Positions 44,308-53,515 are shown, counted from the first letter of the stretch. The stretch is 64,000 nucleotides of DNA from Bdellovibrio sp. KM01 (GCF_013752535.1 NZ_CP058348.1:1240001-1304000), one strand, 5' to 3'. Translations and numbers: made by a program. Notes: generated by a model not told the origin, from the sequence alone.

Positions 44308-45255
44308 TTCGGTTACTTTTAAAAGTTGAGAGTGGAACTCTTGGGGTTTTTTCAGGATTTTGATCTGGTCGAAAACTTCTTTGGCTTCGATGTTTTTCAA
44401 AGACAAAGCCTTCAACCACTGCTTCGTGCGGGAAACCGCGAAATAGTCATTGATGTACTCTGTACTGGCAGCAAAGAATTGCGGAAGCAAAGGCTTCGCA
44501 CGTTGCCAGGTCATTTCTTCGACAGTCTCTTGTTTTAAGCTCTGTTTGATCTGTTTAAAGATAAACGGGTTGCTCATCACTCCGCGGCCGATCATGTAAT
44601 CTTCGCAGCCGGTGACTTCCACGCAGCGATGGAAATCATGAACATTCCAGATTTCGCCGTTCGCGATAATCTTGATCTTGGTTTTTTCTTTAATACGCGG
44701 GATCCATTCCCAATAAGCAGGTGGTTTGTAACCATCTGTTTTGGTACGGCAGTGGATTGTCAGCCACGAGGCGTTCGCAGCTTCAACGGCTTGAGCGATG
44801 TCGATACATTTTGTGGGATCATCAAAACCCAGACGGATTTTAGCAGTCACAGGCACATGCGCAGGAACCGCTTTACGAACTGTATCCACAATTGTATGAA
44901 CACGGTCGCATGACTTTAGCAACGAAGCACCACCATCGTGACGATTCACAGTTTTAGCCGGGCAGCCGAAATTCAAATCGATACCCAAAGCTCCCAGTTT
45001 TACGGCGCGTTCAGCATTCAAAGCCAATGGCTCTGCTTGGCCCCCTAAAAGCTGAACGAACACCGGCGTGCCCCAGCGAGTGCGGGAGCCCGTGCGAAGT
45101 TCAGGACAGTTTTTTAGGAAAACGCTCTCGGGATGCAGGCGATCTGTTACGCGCAGGAATTCTGTCACGCACTGATCAACGCCACCGATCTGGGTCAGAG
45201 TATCTCTCATCACCCAGTCGACAACACCTTCCATCGGAGCCAAGAATAGCTTCAT
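44305..45255 (-). CDS. dusC: tRNA-dihydrouridine(16) synthase DusC-like
   Basis: 316 residues, close in size and sequence to E. coli DusC: LFLAPMEGVVDWVMRDTLT, VTEFLRVTDRLHPESVF, VFVQLLGGQAEPLALNAERA, LNFGCPAKTVNRHDGGASLL (catalytic Cys) and IANGEIWNVHDFHRCVEVTG. It reduces uridine 16 in tRNA with FMN and NADPH. A second, different Dus is at 32.3 kb, so this lineage has at least two dihydrouridine synthases. Stop codon is part of the inverted repeat shared with macB. The EVE-domain gene lies 2 bp upstream, so the two are cotranscribed. Confidence 0.9.
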   Translation of the reverse strand: MKLFLAPMEGVVDWVMRDTLTQIGGVDQCVTEFLRVTDRLHPESVFLKNCPELRTGSRTRWGTPVFVQLLGGQAEPLALNAERAVKLGALGIDLNFGCPAKTVNRHDGGASLLKSCDRVHTIVDTVRKAVPAHVPVTAKIRLGFDDPTKCIDIAQAVEAANASWLTIHCRTKTDGYKPPAYWEWIPRIKEKTKIKIIANGEIWNVHDFHRCVEVTGCEDYMIGRGVMSNPFIFKQIKQSLKQETVEEMTWQRAKPLLPQFFAASTEYINDYFAVSRTKQWLKALSLKNIEAKEVFDQIKILKKPQEFHSQLLKVTE

Positions 45256-45257
45256 GA

Positions 45258-45716
45258 CTAGATTCCGCCCATCTTTTTTACGATATCAAAATGCTTTTTA
45301 TCCACGGGCTGTACGGAAAGGCGGGAACCTTTGGCTAAAACCAGCATGTCTGACAATTTCGGGTTGTCGCGAAGATCTTGCAAAGAAACGATCTCAGAAA
45401 ACTTCTGAACGTATTCCACTTGCGTGCAATACCAGATGGGTTTTTCTTTGGTCGCTTTCGCATCAAAGTATTCAGATTTTTTATCAAATTGCGCTTTATC
45501 GGGTTCTGCCACGCGAGAAATACGGGCAAGTCCCGCCACACCAGGCGGTTCGGCGTTGGAGTGATAGAACAAAACCATATCGCCGACTTGCATATCTTTT
45601 TGCATAAAGTTGCGTGCTTGGTAATTGCGCACACCTTCCCACCAAGTCGTTGAATCTTTTTTCAACTGATCGATGGAGTAAACGTCAGGCTCAGATTTCA
45701 TCAACCAATATTTCAT
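45258..45716 (-). CDS. EVE domain protein
   Basis: 152 residues filling one EVE domain (PUA-like): YWLMKSEPDVYSIDQLKKD, the aromatic cage loop TTWWEGVRNYQARNFMQ and VGDMVLFYHSNAEPPGVAGL. EVE proteins bind modified bases in DNA or RNA. Cotranscription with dusC, and with YchJ upstream (4-bp overlap), hints at RNA or DNA modification reading. Exact ligand unknown. Confidence 0.9.
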   Translation of the reverse strand: MKYWLMKSEPDVYSIDQLKKDSTTWWEGVRNYQARNFMQKDMQVGDMVLFYHSNAEPPGVAGLARISRVAEPDKAQFDKKSEYFDAKATKEKPIWYCTQVEYVQKFSEIVSLQDLRDNPKLSDMLVLAKGSRLSVQPVDKKHFDIVKKMGGI

Positions 45717-46114
45717 GATTGCGCCTCTTTGGTTTCTTTCACTTTGCCAGATTTAAAGAACCATTGGCCCTCTTGACGGCGGAAAGTGGAAACTTCGTGA
45801 TGAACGTATTCTTCGTCATCAACAGAATAGAAAGCTTTAAACTCAACGATACCTTTGTTGGCTTTTTCTTCAGCTTTTACGATTTCAAGCTTTAAGAATT
45901 TCGCGCGTTCCGCCCATTCTTGGTTCGCTTCATCATCGATGTCGCCCAAAGATTGAGGGTCGGTTGTATCGCGCAAGTACTGCATTTGATTTTTTGCAAA
46001 GGCAGCATAACGAGATCGCATCAAGGCTTCCGCCGTTGGAGCATTCGCTTTTCCAGAGTGGTAGATACCACAACATTCACTATAATTTTTGTCGGATCCG
46101 CATGGGCATTTCAT
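45713..46114 (-). CDS. YchJ family protein with SEC-C zinc motif
   Basis: 133 residues. It opens with the SEC-C motif CPCGSDKNYSECCG (zinc binding, as at the SecA C terminus), then the YchJ core ALMRSRYAAFAKNQMQYL and a NTF2-like body (GIVEFKAFYSVDDEEYVHHE, FRRQEGQWFFKSGK). Function not established; probably a ribosome- or Sec-linked role by the zinc motif. I use the ATG directly before the zinc motif; a frame extending 66 nt upstream runs into an inverted repeat and is unlikely. Confidence 0.85.
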   Translation of the reverse strand: MKCPCGSDKNYSECCGIYHSGKANAPTAEALMRSRYAAFAKNQMQYLRDTTDPQSLGDIDDEANQEWAERAKFLKLEIVKAEEKANKGIVEFKAFYSVDDEEYVHHEVSTFRRQEGQWFFKSGKVKETKEAQS

Positions 46115-46136
46115 AGCCAGCCACCCTAACACACCG

Positions 46137-46216
46137 CACCCCCAAAAGGTACGCCGTACCTCCGAAGAAACGCGCTGCATCCCCGAAAGGTACGGCGTAC
46201 CTTTTATTTGGGGGTG
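46137..46216. repeat. second type of long inverted repeat (GGTACGCCGTACC element)
   Basis: The left arm CACCCCCAAAAGGTACGCC continuing GTACCT and the right arm AGGTACGGCGTACC continuing TTTTATTTGGGGGTG pair over about 25 bp with one 4-nt bulge. The core GGTACG-CGTACC is itself nearly palindromic. It fills the gap between the divergent YchJ and SDR genes. Confidence 0.85.
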
Positions 46217-46247
46217 GGGATAGAATTTATTTCATTGTGAGGTGCGT

Positions 46248-47009
46248 ATGCAAAGATGGGCTCTGATTACGGGGGCAACGGCAGGTATTGGTTGGGCGAC
46301 GGCGGAGGCTTTGGCGGCTCAACATTTTTCATTAATTATCACGGGTCGCCGTATGGACAGACTCGATGAATTGGAAGCCACTCTTCATAAAAAATTCCCT
46401 CAGATCAAAGTCATCAAAGCCAGCTTCGACGTTTCTGATCGTTTTGAAGTGAGTGAATTCATGAAAGCCCACCAAGCGGATTTGCAAAACGTCGAAGTGC
46501 TTGTGAACAATGCCGGTCTTGCGAAAGGCACCGACAAAATGCAAGACGGCTCCTTGGATGATTGGGAAACGATGATCGATACCAACATCAAAGGTTTGCT
46601 TTTCATCACCCGCGGTGTGGTTGAACACATGGTCAAAAAAAATTCCGGCCATATCGTAAACTTGGGATCTGTCGCTGGCCGATGGACATATCCAGGTGGG
46701 GGAGTGTATTGCGCAACAAAATTTGCAGTGCGTGCACTGTCAGAGGGCCTGCGTATGGATTTGCTGGGCACGAAAGTACGCGTGACCAACATTGAACCCG
46801 GCATGGTTCACACTGAGTTTTCATTTGTACGATTTGATGATCAAAAGAAGGCAGACAAAGTTTACGAAGGTATGATGCCACTTGAACCCAAGGACGTGGC
46901 CGAAACAATTGCTTGGTGCGTGGCTCGTCCTGCGCATGTGAACATACAAGAACTTGTGATTTACCCAACGGACCAAGCCCATGTTGGAATGGTCAACAGG
47001 AGGTCGTAA
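46248..47009 (+). CDS. short-chain dehydrogenase/reductase (YdfG-like)
   Basis: 253 residues of classical SDR. The nucleotide site is TGATAGIGWATAEAL (NADP type with GRRMDRL), with NNAG, the catalytic Ser in GSVAGRWTYPGG and YCATK (Tyr and Lys). EPGMVHTEFSFVRF matches the YdfG branch that oxidises serine or reduces 3-hydroxy acids and malonic semialdehyde. It ends one base before the fumC start, so they are an operon. The start ATG lies 5 nt after GAGG. Confidence 0.88.
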   Translation: MQRWALITGATAGIGWATAEALAAQHFSLIITGRRMDRLDELEATLHKKFPQIKVIKASFDVSDRFEVSEFMKAHQADLQNVEVLVNNAGLAKGTDKMQDGSLDDWETMIDTNIKGLLFITRGVVEHMVKKNSGHIVNLGSVAGRWTYPGGGVYCATKFAVRALSEGLRMDLLGTKVRVTNIEPGMVHTEFSFVRFDDQKKADKVYEGMMPLEPKDVAETIAWCVARPAHVNIQELVIYPTDQAHVGMVNRRS

Positions 47010-48392
47010 ATGAGTTTCCGTACAGAGAAAGACACCATGGGGGACGTGCAAGTCCCAGCTGATAAATTTTGGGGAGCACAAACCCAACGTTCGACAGAAA
47101 ATTTCAAGATCGGTGGCGATAGATTTCCGCGCGAGATGATTCGTGCCTTGGGTATCCTTAAAAAAAGTGCTGCCCTGACAAATCAAAAGCTGGGCATTTT
47201 GGATGCGAAGAAAGCGGACGTTATCGTCAAAGCCGCTGATGAAGTGATCTCTGGAAAACTCGATGCGCATTTTCCATTGGTCGTGTGGCAAACAGGTTCG
47301 GGCACTCAGACCAATATGAATGCCAATGAAGTTATCGCCAATCGCGCAATGGATATGATGGGCGTAAAACTTCCATCAAAAGATATCCACCCGAACGACG
47401 ACGTGAACAAAGGCCAATCCTCGAATGATACTTTCCCAACAGCGATGCACATTGCGGTGGGAGAGCAGGTTTATCATCGTCTGATTCCGATGATGGAAAA
47501 ACTTTATCTGGCTCTTTCGGCCAAACAAAAGGAATTCAATGACATCGTTAAGATCGGTCGCACGCATTTGATGGATGCAACTCCGCTTACGTTAGGACAA
47601 GAGTTTTCGGGCTACTCGACACAAATAAAGCACGGCATTCACCGAATCAAAAACACTCTGCCGCATCTTCATGAGCTGGCATTGGGTGGAACGGCCGTTG
47701 GAACGGGGCTTAATACTCATCCAAAATTCGCCGTCGAAGCCGCTGCCGAAATTGCGCGCGAGACGAAAATTCCATTCGTATCTGCAGAAAATAAATTTGA
47801 AGCCTTGGCAAGTCATGATGCCTTGGTTGAAGTGAGCGGGGCATTAAACACCATCGCCGTTTCATTGATGAAAATCGCGAATGACATTCGCTTGTTGGGT
47901 TCTGGACCGCGATGTGGTATTGGAGAGCTACATTTACCAGAAAACGAGCCTGGCAGTTCGATTATGCCGGGCAAAGTGAATCCCACTCAGTGCGAGGCCA
48001 TGACTATGGTCTGTGCGCAGGTGATGGGAAATCACGTCGCTGTGACTATCGGAGGAGCGACGGGGCACTTTGAATTGAACGTGTTTAAGCCTGTGATCGT
48101 GTTTAACGTATTAAACTCAATACGTTTGATCTCAGATGCCTGTGAGTCGTTTGTCGATCACTGTGTCTCGGGAATTGAAGCGAATCAGAAGCAAATAAAA
48201 AAGCACCTCGACAATTCGTTGATGCTGGTAACGGCGCTGAATCCTAAGATTGGGTACGACAACTCGGCGAAAATCGCCAAAACTGCCCACAAAAATGGCA
48301 CTACGCTGCGCGAAGAAGCCATCAATCTTGGACTCCTCAGCGGCGAAGAATTTGATAAACTAGTTAGACCTGAAGATATGGTCGGCCGATAG
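47010..48392 (+). CDS. fumC: fumarate hydratase class II
   Basis: 460 residues, the usual size for the class II enzyme. Signature [16 protein letters not shown] near residue 320, with earlier [19 protein letters not shown] and the catalytic-His region [16 protein letters not shown]. It hydrates fumarate to L-malate in the TCA cycle as an iron-free tetramer. AGGAGG sits inside the preceding SDR gene's end, so it is coupled to it. Confidence 0.97.
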   Translation: MSFRTEKDTMGDVQVPADKFWGAQTQRSTENFKIGGDRFPREMIRALGILKKSAALTNQKLGILDAKKADVIVKAADEVISGKLDAHFPLVVWQTGSGTQTNMNANEVIANRAMDMMGVKLPSKDIHPNDDVNKGQSSNDTFPTAMHIAVGEQVYHRLIPMMEKLYLALSAKQKEFNDIVKIGRTHLMDATPLTLGQEFSGYSTQIKHGIHRIKNTLPHLHELALGGTAVGTGLNTHPKFAVEAAAEIARETKIPFVSAENKFEALASHDALVEVSGALNTIAVSLMKIANDIRLLGSGPRCGIGELHLPENEPGSSIMPGKVNPTQCEAMTMVCAQVMGNHVAVTIGGATGHFELNVFKPVIVFNVLNSIRLISDACESFVDHCVSGIEANQKQIKKHLDNSLMLVTALNPKIGYDNSAKIAKTAHKNGTTLREEAINLGLLSGEEFDKLVRPEDMVGR

Positions 48393-48416
48393 GCCCCCTA
48401 AGACCGGAGTACGTAG

Positions 48417-49352
48417 TTGATTAATGAGTTACTGAAGAAAGCAAGTTGGTTGAGCAATGAGGACATCCGTCCTTACGTGTTCGTGCGTGAAGAAAATGAA
48501 ATTGCTCAGCCCGGCTCTTTTCATAAACTTGATTGGTTCAAACAAAGCCCGATCTTCAAAGATCCTCTCGATATCACCGAGATCGCTTTTGCCGATCGTA
48601 TTTTATCCATCGAAGAGCGCGCATTTGGTCCTTCCAATATGGCGATGCCTCGTTGGGTTTTCTATGACTGCGCGGTGATGCCAGGGTTTGTTGCGGGCTT
48701 TGCGGCTCGTCCAAAGGTGCTTTCCAAGCTGGTTCGCGAGGTTTTGGATCCAAAAAAATACCCTGCGTCACTAAGTCCGATCAAAGCTTCCAAAGTTTTA
48801 AAGGAGATCGAATCCCTCGACGAGATGGATTGGGTCCCACTTTCATTGTTTATTATTATCCCCACTATGCACAAAGGGGAGTGGGTGGCTCACAACCTAT
48901 GCTCGGTTAATTCGTTATTACCGAAGGAAGAGCAGTTTTACGGTCTGGGTTTCCTCTCGAAAGCTTTCGGTTTGTGGTATGCCAATGTCGAGCAGTGCTC
49001 TGGGATGACTCAATGGGGCAGCCCAGCATTGAAGCTTCATTCGCATTATGGACATTTAGAGGTGATTGGGGCTTACGCTCCGGTGCATTCTCATGCTAAA
49101 ACTATAACTTACCGTGTTCGAGTCAATACTCATTGTTGGGAGAAGTTTTTCAATAAAGAGGAAGACTTGGCGTTTTTGGAACACTACGGACCTACGGGGA
49201 CGTTCATTGACCCTAAAAACGAAGAAAGCATGTTGGAATTCCAACAACGTATCGAACGCGAAGAGGGTCCTTTCTTTTTAAGCGCCGGTGAAATTGCGCA
49301 GAAAAAGTTAGAGGACAAGCTAATGATTTATCAATTGAAACAACAATACTAG
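48417..49352 (+). CDS. conserved-looking hypothetical protein, 311 aa
   Basis: Not recognised. No signal peptide or membrane segment; rich in aromatic and charged residues. Notable stretch: WGSPALKLHSHYGHLEVIGA then YAPVHSHAKTITYRV, with several His (LHSHYGH, VHSHAKT) that could bind metal. FYGLGFLSKAFGLWYANVEQ precedes it. TTG start with a weak GGAG site. It lies between fumC (24 bp) and a zinc-ribbon gene (13 bp) on the same strand. Confidence 0.6.
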   Translation: MINELLKKASWLSNEDIRPYVFVREENEIAQPGSFHKLDWFKQSPIFKDPLDITEIAFADRILSIEERAFGPSNMAMPRWVFYDCAVMPGFVAGFAARPKVLSKLVREVLDPKKYPASLSPIKASKVLKEIESLDEMDWVPLSLFIIIPTMHKGEWVAHNLCSVNSLLPKEEQFYGLGFLSKAFGLWYANVEQCSGMTQWGSPALKLHSHYGHLEVIGAYAPVHSHAKTITYRVRVNTHCWEKFFNKEEDLAFLEHYGPTGTFIDPKNEESMLEFQQRIEREEGPFFLSAGEIAQKKLEDKLMIYQLKQQY

Positions 49353-49365
49353 AATAGGAATAGAA

Positions 49366-49803
49366 ATGACGATGAATACTCTGCCGCCAGTAGCGAAATC
49401 CTTTTTTGCATTCTGTAAAAAATGTGATGCTGATAGATACCATGTAGTCTTGGCGCATACGTCGGCAACTTCTGCAAAAATCAAATGTGAGATTTGCGGT
49501 TCTCAAAAAACATATTCTCTTCCTAAGGCTCAGACTAAAACTGGCAAACCTTTGACAGGTGCTGCCGCTAAAAAACGCGAACAAACTTTGAACTCGCGCA
49601 AATCTTCCCATAAAAACGAATACGAAATGTTGATGGCGAACGGTGGCTCCACTGCGACTTACAACATGAAGGGCAAATTCGAGAAAAACACGAAATTGCA
49701 ACATCCTAAATTCGGTTTGGGTTTCATCAAAGATGCAGCTTCGGATAAAATCGAAGTAGTATTCGAAGATGAAGTTAGAACTCTTATTCACAACCGCGTA
49801 TAG
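49366..49803 (+). CDS. zinc-ribbon protein with C-terminal PcrA-like Tudor domain
   Basis: 145 residues. The N-terminal part has a zinc ribbon (CKKCDADRYHVVLAH, then CEICGSQKTY), the middle is Lys/Thr/Arg-rich, and the last 40 residues (LQHPKFGLGFIKDAASDKIE, then VVFEDEVRTLIHNRV) resemble the Tudor-like domain that ends PcrA/UvrD and contacts RNA polymerase, and the related start of CarD. The Rep-type helicase encoded 239 bp downstream lacks such a tail. I infer a transcription-repair coupling role; only the domain likeness and neighbourhood support it. Confidence 0.75.
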   Translation: MTMNTLPPVAKSFFAFCKKCDADRYHVVLAHTSATSAKIKCEICGSQKTYSLPKAQTKTGKPLTGAAAKKREQTLNSRKSSHKNEYEMLMANGGSTATYNMKGKFEKNTKLQHPKFGLGFIKDAASDKIEVVFEDEVRTLIHNRV

Positions 49804-49846
49804 TCGTCGGCCGCGCGAAAAAGTCCATCCGACTGCGTTGTCGGCC

Positions 49847-49894
49847 CTGGTCCTCGCTCCGACGTGCCTGCAGCACGCCTGCGCTGCGGGCCAG
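49847..49894. repeat. GC-rich hairpin element, copy 1
   Basis: Outer stem CTGGTCC/GGGCCAG (49847-49853 with 49888-49894) and inner stem CGTGC/GCACG (49863-49867 with 49873-49877) share layout with the element at 60623. Flanks TGCGTTG and TGCGCTGCGGG are shared too. Lies between the zinc-ribbon and helicase genes. Confidence 0.7.
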
Positions 49895-49993
49895 AACCTC
49901 CGCGTGGGCCGTATCGGCCCCCTTCGGGTGACGGCTGAACCTTTTGGCGCAGCCTCATTGACAATCAGGGATCATTTTTTTATTTTTCTGATG

Positions 49994-50022
49994 CGTCGTA
50001 CGGAAGTACGACGTTTTGTTTT
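49994..50022 (+). terminator. hairpin with T run just before the helicase gene
   Basis: CGTCGTAC/GTACGACG with a GGAA tetraloop and TTTTGTTTTT forms a complete intrinsic terminator 20-30 nt before the helicase ATG. It would end transcripts from the zinc-ribbon gene, or act as an attenuator for the helicase. Confidence 0.65.
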
Positions 50023-50042
50023 TCTGAGATAGACTGGATTTC

Positions 50043-52052
50043 ATGGATTGGTTGAAGGGGTTGAACCCTGAACAGCAAAAAGCTGTTAAACATAACTTCG
50101 GTCCCTTGCTGATTCTGGCGGGGGCGGGTTCCGGCAAAACGACGGTGTTGGTTTCACGTACAGGAAGAATGATTTCTGAACGTGTGGCGCAATCATCGGA
50201 GATCTGCGTTTTGACCTTCACCAATAAAGCCGCACGTGAATTAAAGCATCGTGTGAAACAAAAGTTGGGCGGAGCAGGGGACGGTCTGTGGGCTGGTACC
50301 TTCCACTCCTTTGGTTTGCAAATTCTGCGTCGCTTTCATAAACACGCAGGTCTTTCTCCACATTTCGGTATCGTCGATCAAACGGACTGCAATGCTGTTT
50401 TAAAAGAGCTCATCAAAAACATCGCAAATTCTGGCAAAGACAAATTCGACATCGATAAAATTTTATCGATGATCAATGATCGTCGTACGGGAGTGGCACA
50501 CACTCACGAAGGCTTTGACGAGTACCACGAGATGGTGGAAATGCTGGCACCAAAATTCGAAAAACGCTTGGAGCATTTGGGCGTGGTGGATTTTGAAGGT
50601 TTGTTGATCAAGCCGTTGCAGCTTTTCAAACAGCATCCGGAAATTTTAGAAAAAGTCCAAAGTCAGTTCTCTCAAGTCATGGTCGATGAGTTTCAGGATA
50701 CGAATCGCATGCAAATGGATTTGATCCAGCAAATCGTTAAGCCTCACAGCAACATTACGGTTGTGGGTGACGACGATCAATCGATCTATGGTTGGCGTGG
50801 AGCCGAGATCAAAAACATTTTGAATTTTCCGCATGAGCACAAAAAATGTGAAGTCATTATGCTGGAGCGTAATTACCGTTCGTCGGGGGAAATCCTGGCG
50901 GTAGCCAATGCGGCGATCTCTAAAAATAAAAATCGTCACGGTAAAGTTCTGCGCGCTGAAGCCGCTAAAGACACGGGTGTTTTGCCGGAGGTCTTTATTC
51001 TGGAGCGCGAGGAAGATGAATGTGAATTCGTCGTTCAGGAAATCCAGCACTTCCTAAAAGAGGGTTATAGGCTGAAAGACTTTGCGGTTTTGTATCGATC
51101 CAACACGCAAGGTGGTTTGATCGAGGCTTCCTTAAGACGTGCCAATATTTCGTATAATATTTCCGGTGGGACTTCGATCTTTGATCGTAAAGAGATTAAA
51201 GACATCATGGCTTACTTAAAACAGTCATTCTCTCCGAATGAAGTTTCCCTTCGTCGTATTATCAATGTCCCTAATCGCGGGGTGGGTGATACGACGATTG
51301 AAAAGCTGACGGAGTTTTCGCAAAAACGCAGAGTCAGTTTCCTGGACGCTTGTCGTCTGTGGAGAGATGCCGAAATCCCGGAAAAAACGGGAGAGGCGAT
51401 CGAAGACCTTTTGGGGTTCATCGAATATCTGCCAACGCATATTTTGGATTTCAGTGTCGGCTCGTCCCCAGGTGGTAAGCTTGTCGAGTTGTTCGATCAA
51501 CTGGGATATAAAGAATACGTGATGAATACGGCGGCAGATCCGGCTTCTGCCGAGAAAAAGTGGATTGTGGTCGAAATCCTGGGGCGTATTTTAGATGCGT
51601 ACTTGGGGCGTCGTGCTCATGAAGTTGAATACATCAAATCTTTCGTCGATTCGATGATGCTTCGAGAAGACCACAACGAAGAAGAAGATCAAAACAAAGT
51701 TCAGCTAATGACATTGCACGCCTCCAAAGGTTTGGAATTCCCTGTTGTTATTTTGGCGGGGATTGAGGAAGACCTTCTTCCACATAAAAACCTGGGCTCT
51801 GATATCGACGAAGAACGTCGTTTGTTCTATGTCGGTGTTACGCGCGCGAAAAACCGTCTGGTGATGTCTCGCTGTCAGCAACGTAAAAAGAACGGTGTGG
51901 TTCGTCCCTCAGTTCCCTCGCGCTTCTTGTTGGAAATCCCGACGGAACTTTACAAAGAATACCCATTGGGTGCTCGCCCGGTGAGTGGCCAAGCCCGCGA
52001 CGACTTAGTCGCAAGCTTCTTATCAAAATTAGATAGTAAAATTGGAAAATAG
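50043..52052 (+). CDS. rep: Rep/UvrD-type ATP-dependent DNA helicase
   Basis: 669 residues, close to Rep (673 in E. coli). All SF1A motifs are present: Q-motif LNPEQQKAV, Walker A LAGAGSGKTT (about 25-34), Ia VLTFTNKAA, II VDEFQDTN, III VVGDDDQSIYGWRGA, IV LERNYRS, V LMTLHASKGLEFPVV, VI ERRLFYVGVTRAKNRLV. It unwinds DNA 3' to 5' and clears protein blocks from forks. It lacks the C-terminal Tudor region of PcrA/UvrD, but a PcrA-like Tudor protein is encoded just upstream. A terminator-like hairpin sits right before its start and no clear ribosome binding site is visible. Confidence 0.93.
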   Translation: MDWLKGLNPEQQKAVKHNFGPLLILAGAGSGKTTVLVSRTGRMISERVAQSSEICVLTFTNKAARELKHRVKQKLGGAGDGLWAGTFHSFGLQILRRFHKHAGLSPHFGIVDQTDCNAVLKELIKNIANSGKDKFDIDKILSMINDRRTGVAHTHEGFDEYHEMVEMLAPKFEKRLEHLGVVDFEGLLIKPLQLFKQHPEILEKVQSQFSQVMVDEFQDTNRMQMDLIQQIVKPHSNITVVGDDDQSIYGWRGAEIKNILNFPHEHKKCEVIMLERNYRSSGEILAVANAAISKNKNRHGKVLRAEAAKDTGVLPEVFILEREEDECEFVVQEIQHFLKEGYRLKDFAVLYRSNTQGGLIEASLRRANISYNISGGTSIFDRKEIKDIMAYLKQSFSPNEVSLRRIINVPNRGVGDTTIEKLTEFSQKRRVSFLDACRLWRDAEIPEKTGEAIEDLLGFIEYLPTHILDFSVGSSPGGKLVELFDQLGYKEYVMNTAADPASAEKKWIVVEILGRILDAYLGRRAHEVEYIKSFVDSMMLREDHNEEEDQNKVQLMTLHASKGLEFPVVILAGIEEDLLPHKNLGSDIDEERRLFYVGVTRAKNRLVMSRCQQRKKNGVVRPSVPSRFLLEIPTELYKEYPLGARPVSGQARDDLVASFLSKLDSKIGK

Positions 52053-52059
52053 ACACCTT

Positions 52060-52704
52060 TTAGAATTCGCGGGGCGCTTCGAAGGTGTGTTCTTTTCCAC
52101 TGATGGAAATTTTTAGTTTTCCCGCGTGCAGGAACATTCTGTCGGTTTTGTAAATCTCGGCGATGCGCTTATTGAATTTTGGGTCGCCGTAACGGGTGTC
52201 ACCTAAGATCGCGTGTTTGGCGATGGCGGCGTGTTTACGGATTTGATGTTGGCGGCCCGTGAATAATCGAACCTCAATCAACGATGTGTACTGATCTGAT
52301 TTAATAACTTTAAAATCCGTCCGTGCTTCCACGCGGTCCTTGGCAAGTCCTTGGGGATTGTTGCGCCCCTCGGCCTTGTCGGAAATCGGCGTGTTCCAGT
52401 TTTGCCAGTCTTCAGAGAGGGGCATCGAACCACGCAACAAAGCATAGTAATATTTTTCACAGGTGCGGGCTTGAAACTGCTCGGCCAATTCTTTGGCCAT
52501 GCGTGTGTTTAAGGCTAATAGCAACAAGCCGCTGGTTTCTTTATCCAGACGGTGAACCGGGTGAATGCCTTCAAAAGTTCCGGGAATTAATTGTTTTTCC
52601 AGTATGTGAACGACATCGCGAGGGTCGTTGTGCACGGAAACTCCGGGAGGTTTGTTGATCACCACCCAGCCTTCACCGCGAGCGATAATGTCTAAAGGTG
52701 TCAC
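52060..52704 (-). CDS. RluA-family pseudouridine synthase
   Basis: 214 residues with the RluA/TruC-type core: IARGEGWVVINKPPGVSVH, catalytic Asp54 in HPVHRLDKETSGL, and RLFTGRQHQIRKHAA. It isomerises uridine to pseudouridine in rRNA or tRNA; no S4 domain is present, which suits the short RluA/TruC/RluE-like types. The start is a GTG that overlaps the stop of the upstream membrane protein gene (GTGA), so they are coupled. A longer frame reading into that gene is less likely. Confidence 0.85.
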   Translation of the reverse strand: MTPLDIIARGEGWVVINKPPGVSVHNDPRDVVHILEKQLIPGTFEGIHPVHRLDKETSGLLLLALNTRMAKELAEQFQARTCEKYYYALLRGSMPLSEDWQNWNTPISDKAEGRNNPQGLAKDRVEARTDFKVIKSDQYTSLIEVRLFTGRQHQIRKHAAIAKHAILGDTRYGDPKFNKRIAEIYKTDRMFLHAGKLKISISGKEHTFEAPREF

Positions 52705-53114
52705 GCTTCGCAATCCTTTAGGATCACTTCGATTTCTGCGGCAGAAAGATTCTTGGTGCAAAGTTCAGAAGCAAAGATCTTTTGTTCAAAGCGGGAAATT
52801 GCCAGTTTGCGAGTCGACGCCAGAACGATCATGTTAAACATGAATCCCACCCAACTTAAAAACGCAAACAGTGAACCCATGATGTACAGACTGGTTTTAA
52901 AAGCCTCGTGATCTTGCGCTCGAGAGTTTTCTTCTAAGGGCAAAATGCGGCTTTGAGATTCACACCAGTACTTTTGCACGGTCGCCAGATTCTTTTGCAG
53001 TTGTTGGAATGCAGAGCTTTTTGTTTTCTTTTGATGAAACCAATAGTGCGCACCCGTCGTGGCCAAAGAGGGGAAGATTCCGATGATATAGCTTGCTGCC
53101 ATTTCAGGAGCCAT
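52701..53114 (-). CDS. two-TM membrane protein upstream of the RluA-type gene
   Basis: Not recognised. 137 residues: an N-terminal hydrophobic segment (AASYIIGIFPSLATTGAHYW), a helical cytoplasmic or periplasmic part, a strong second membrane span (SLYIMGSLFAFLSWVGFMF) and a charged helical tail. AAAGGA precedes the ATG I use. Coupled to the pseudouridine synthase by a 4-bp overlap. Confidence 0.65.
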   Translation of the reverse strand: MAPEMAASYIIGIFPSLATTGAHYWFHQKKTKSSAFQQLQKNLATVQKYWCESQSRILPLEENSRAQDHEAFKTSLYIMGSLFAFLSWVGFMFNMIVLASTRKLAISRFEQKIFASELCTKNLSAAEIEVILKDCEA

Positions 53115-53233
53115 GGTTTTCCTTTGTAATAAAGAGTCCTCATTATAGGTCCTTGCAATGATTTTTGGCAAGATTGCCCAGAGAATCTCGAGACCAGGGC
53201 CCTGAAGTTTTAAAATAAGCCTCAGGAGGAAAC

Positions 53234-53515
53234 ATGAATTCGGATATTCAGGAGTTTTTGGTGTTTTTAAAGAATGAAGACGATTTGGACTATGGTGACT
53301 TCAAAAGAGAAGTGGATCTTCACCTGATGCGCCTAATTGAGAGCTTAAGGCCCCTTAGTCGGGAACAGCAGCTGCGCCTGGCCAGAGTTCGAGAAGAGCT
53401 TCTGTGGATGTATAACGACGATATCGAAGACATGAGAGCCTATTTGGCGGACGAAATCTCCCGCCTAGACCCAGAGCGAGTTCGTAGGGTAAGCGACGCG
53501 CCTTTTCAATTGTGA
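53234..53515 (+). CDS. small helical protein, 93 aa
   Basis: Not recognised. Highly charged and helical (LMRLIESLRPLSREQQLRLA, then VREELLWMYNDDIEDMRAYL). No signal or membrane span. A strong site (CAGGAGG) 5 nt before the ATG shows it is a real gene. Confidence 0.65.
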   Translation: MNSDIQEFLVFLKNEDDLDYGDFKREVDLHLMRLIESLRPLSREQQLRLARVREELLWMYNDDIEDMRAYLADEISRLDPERVRRVSDAPFQL

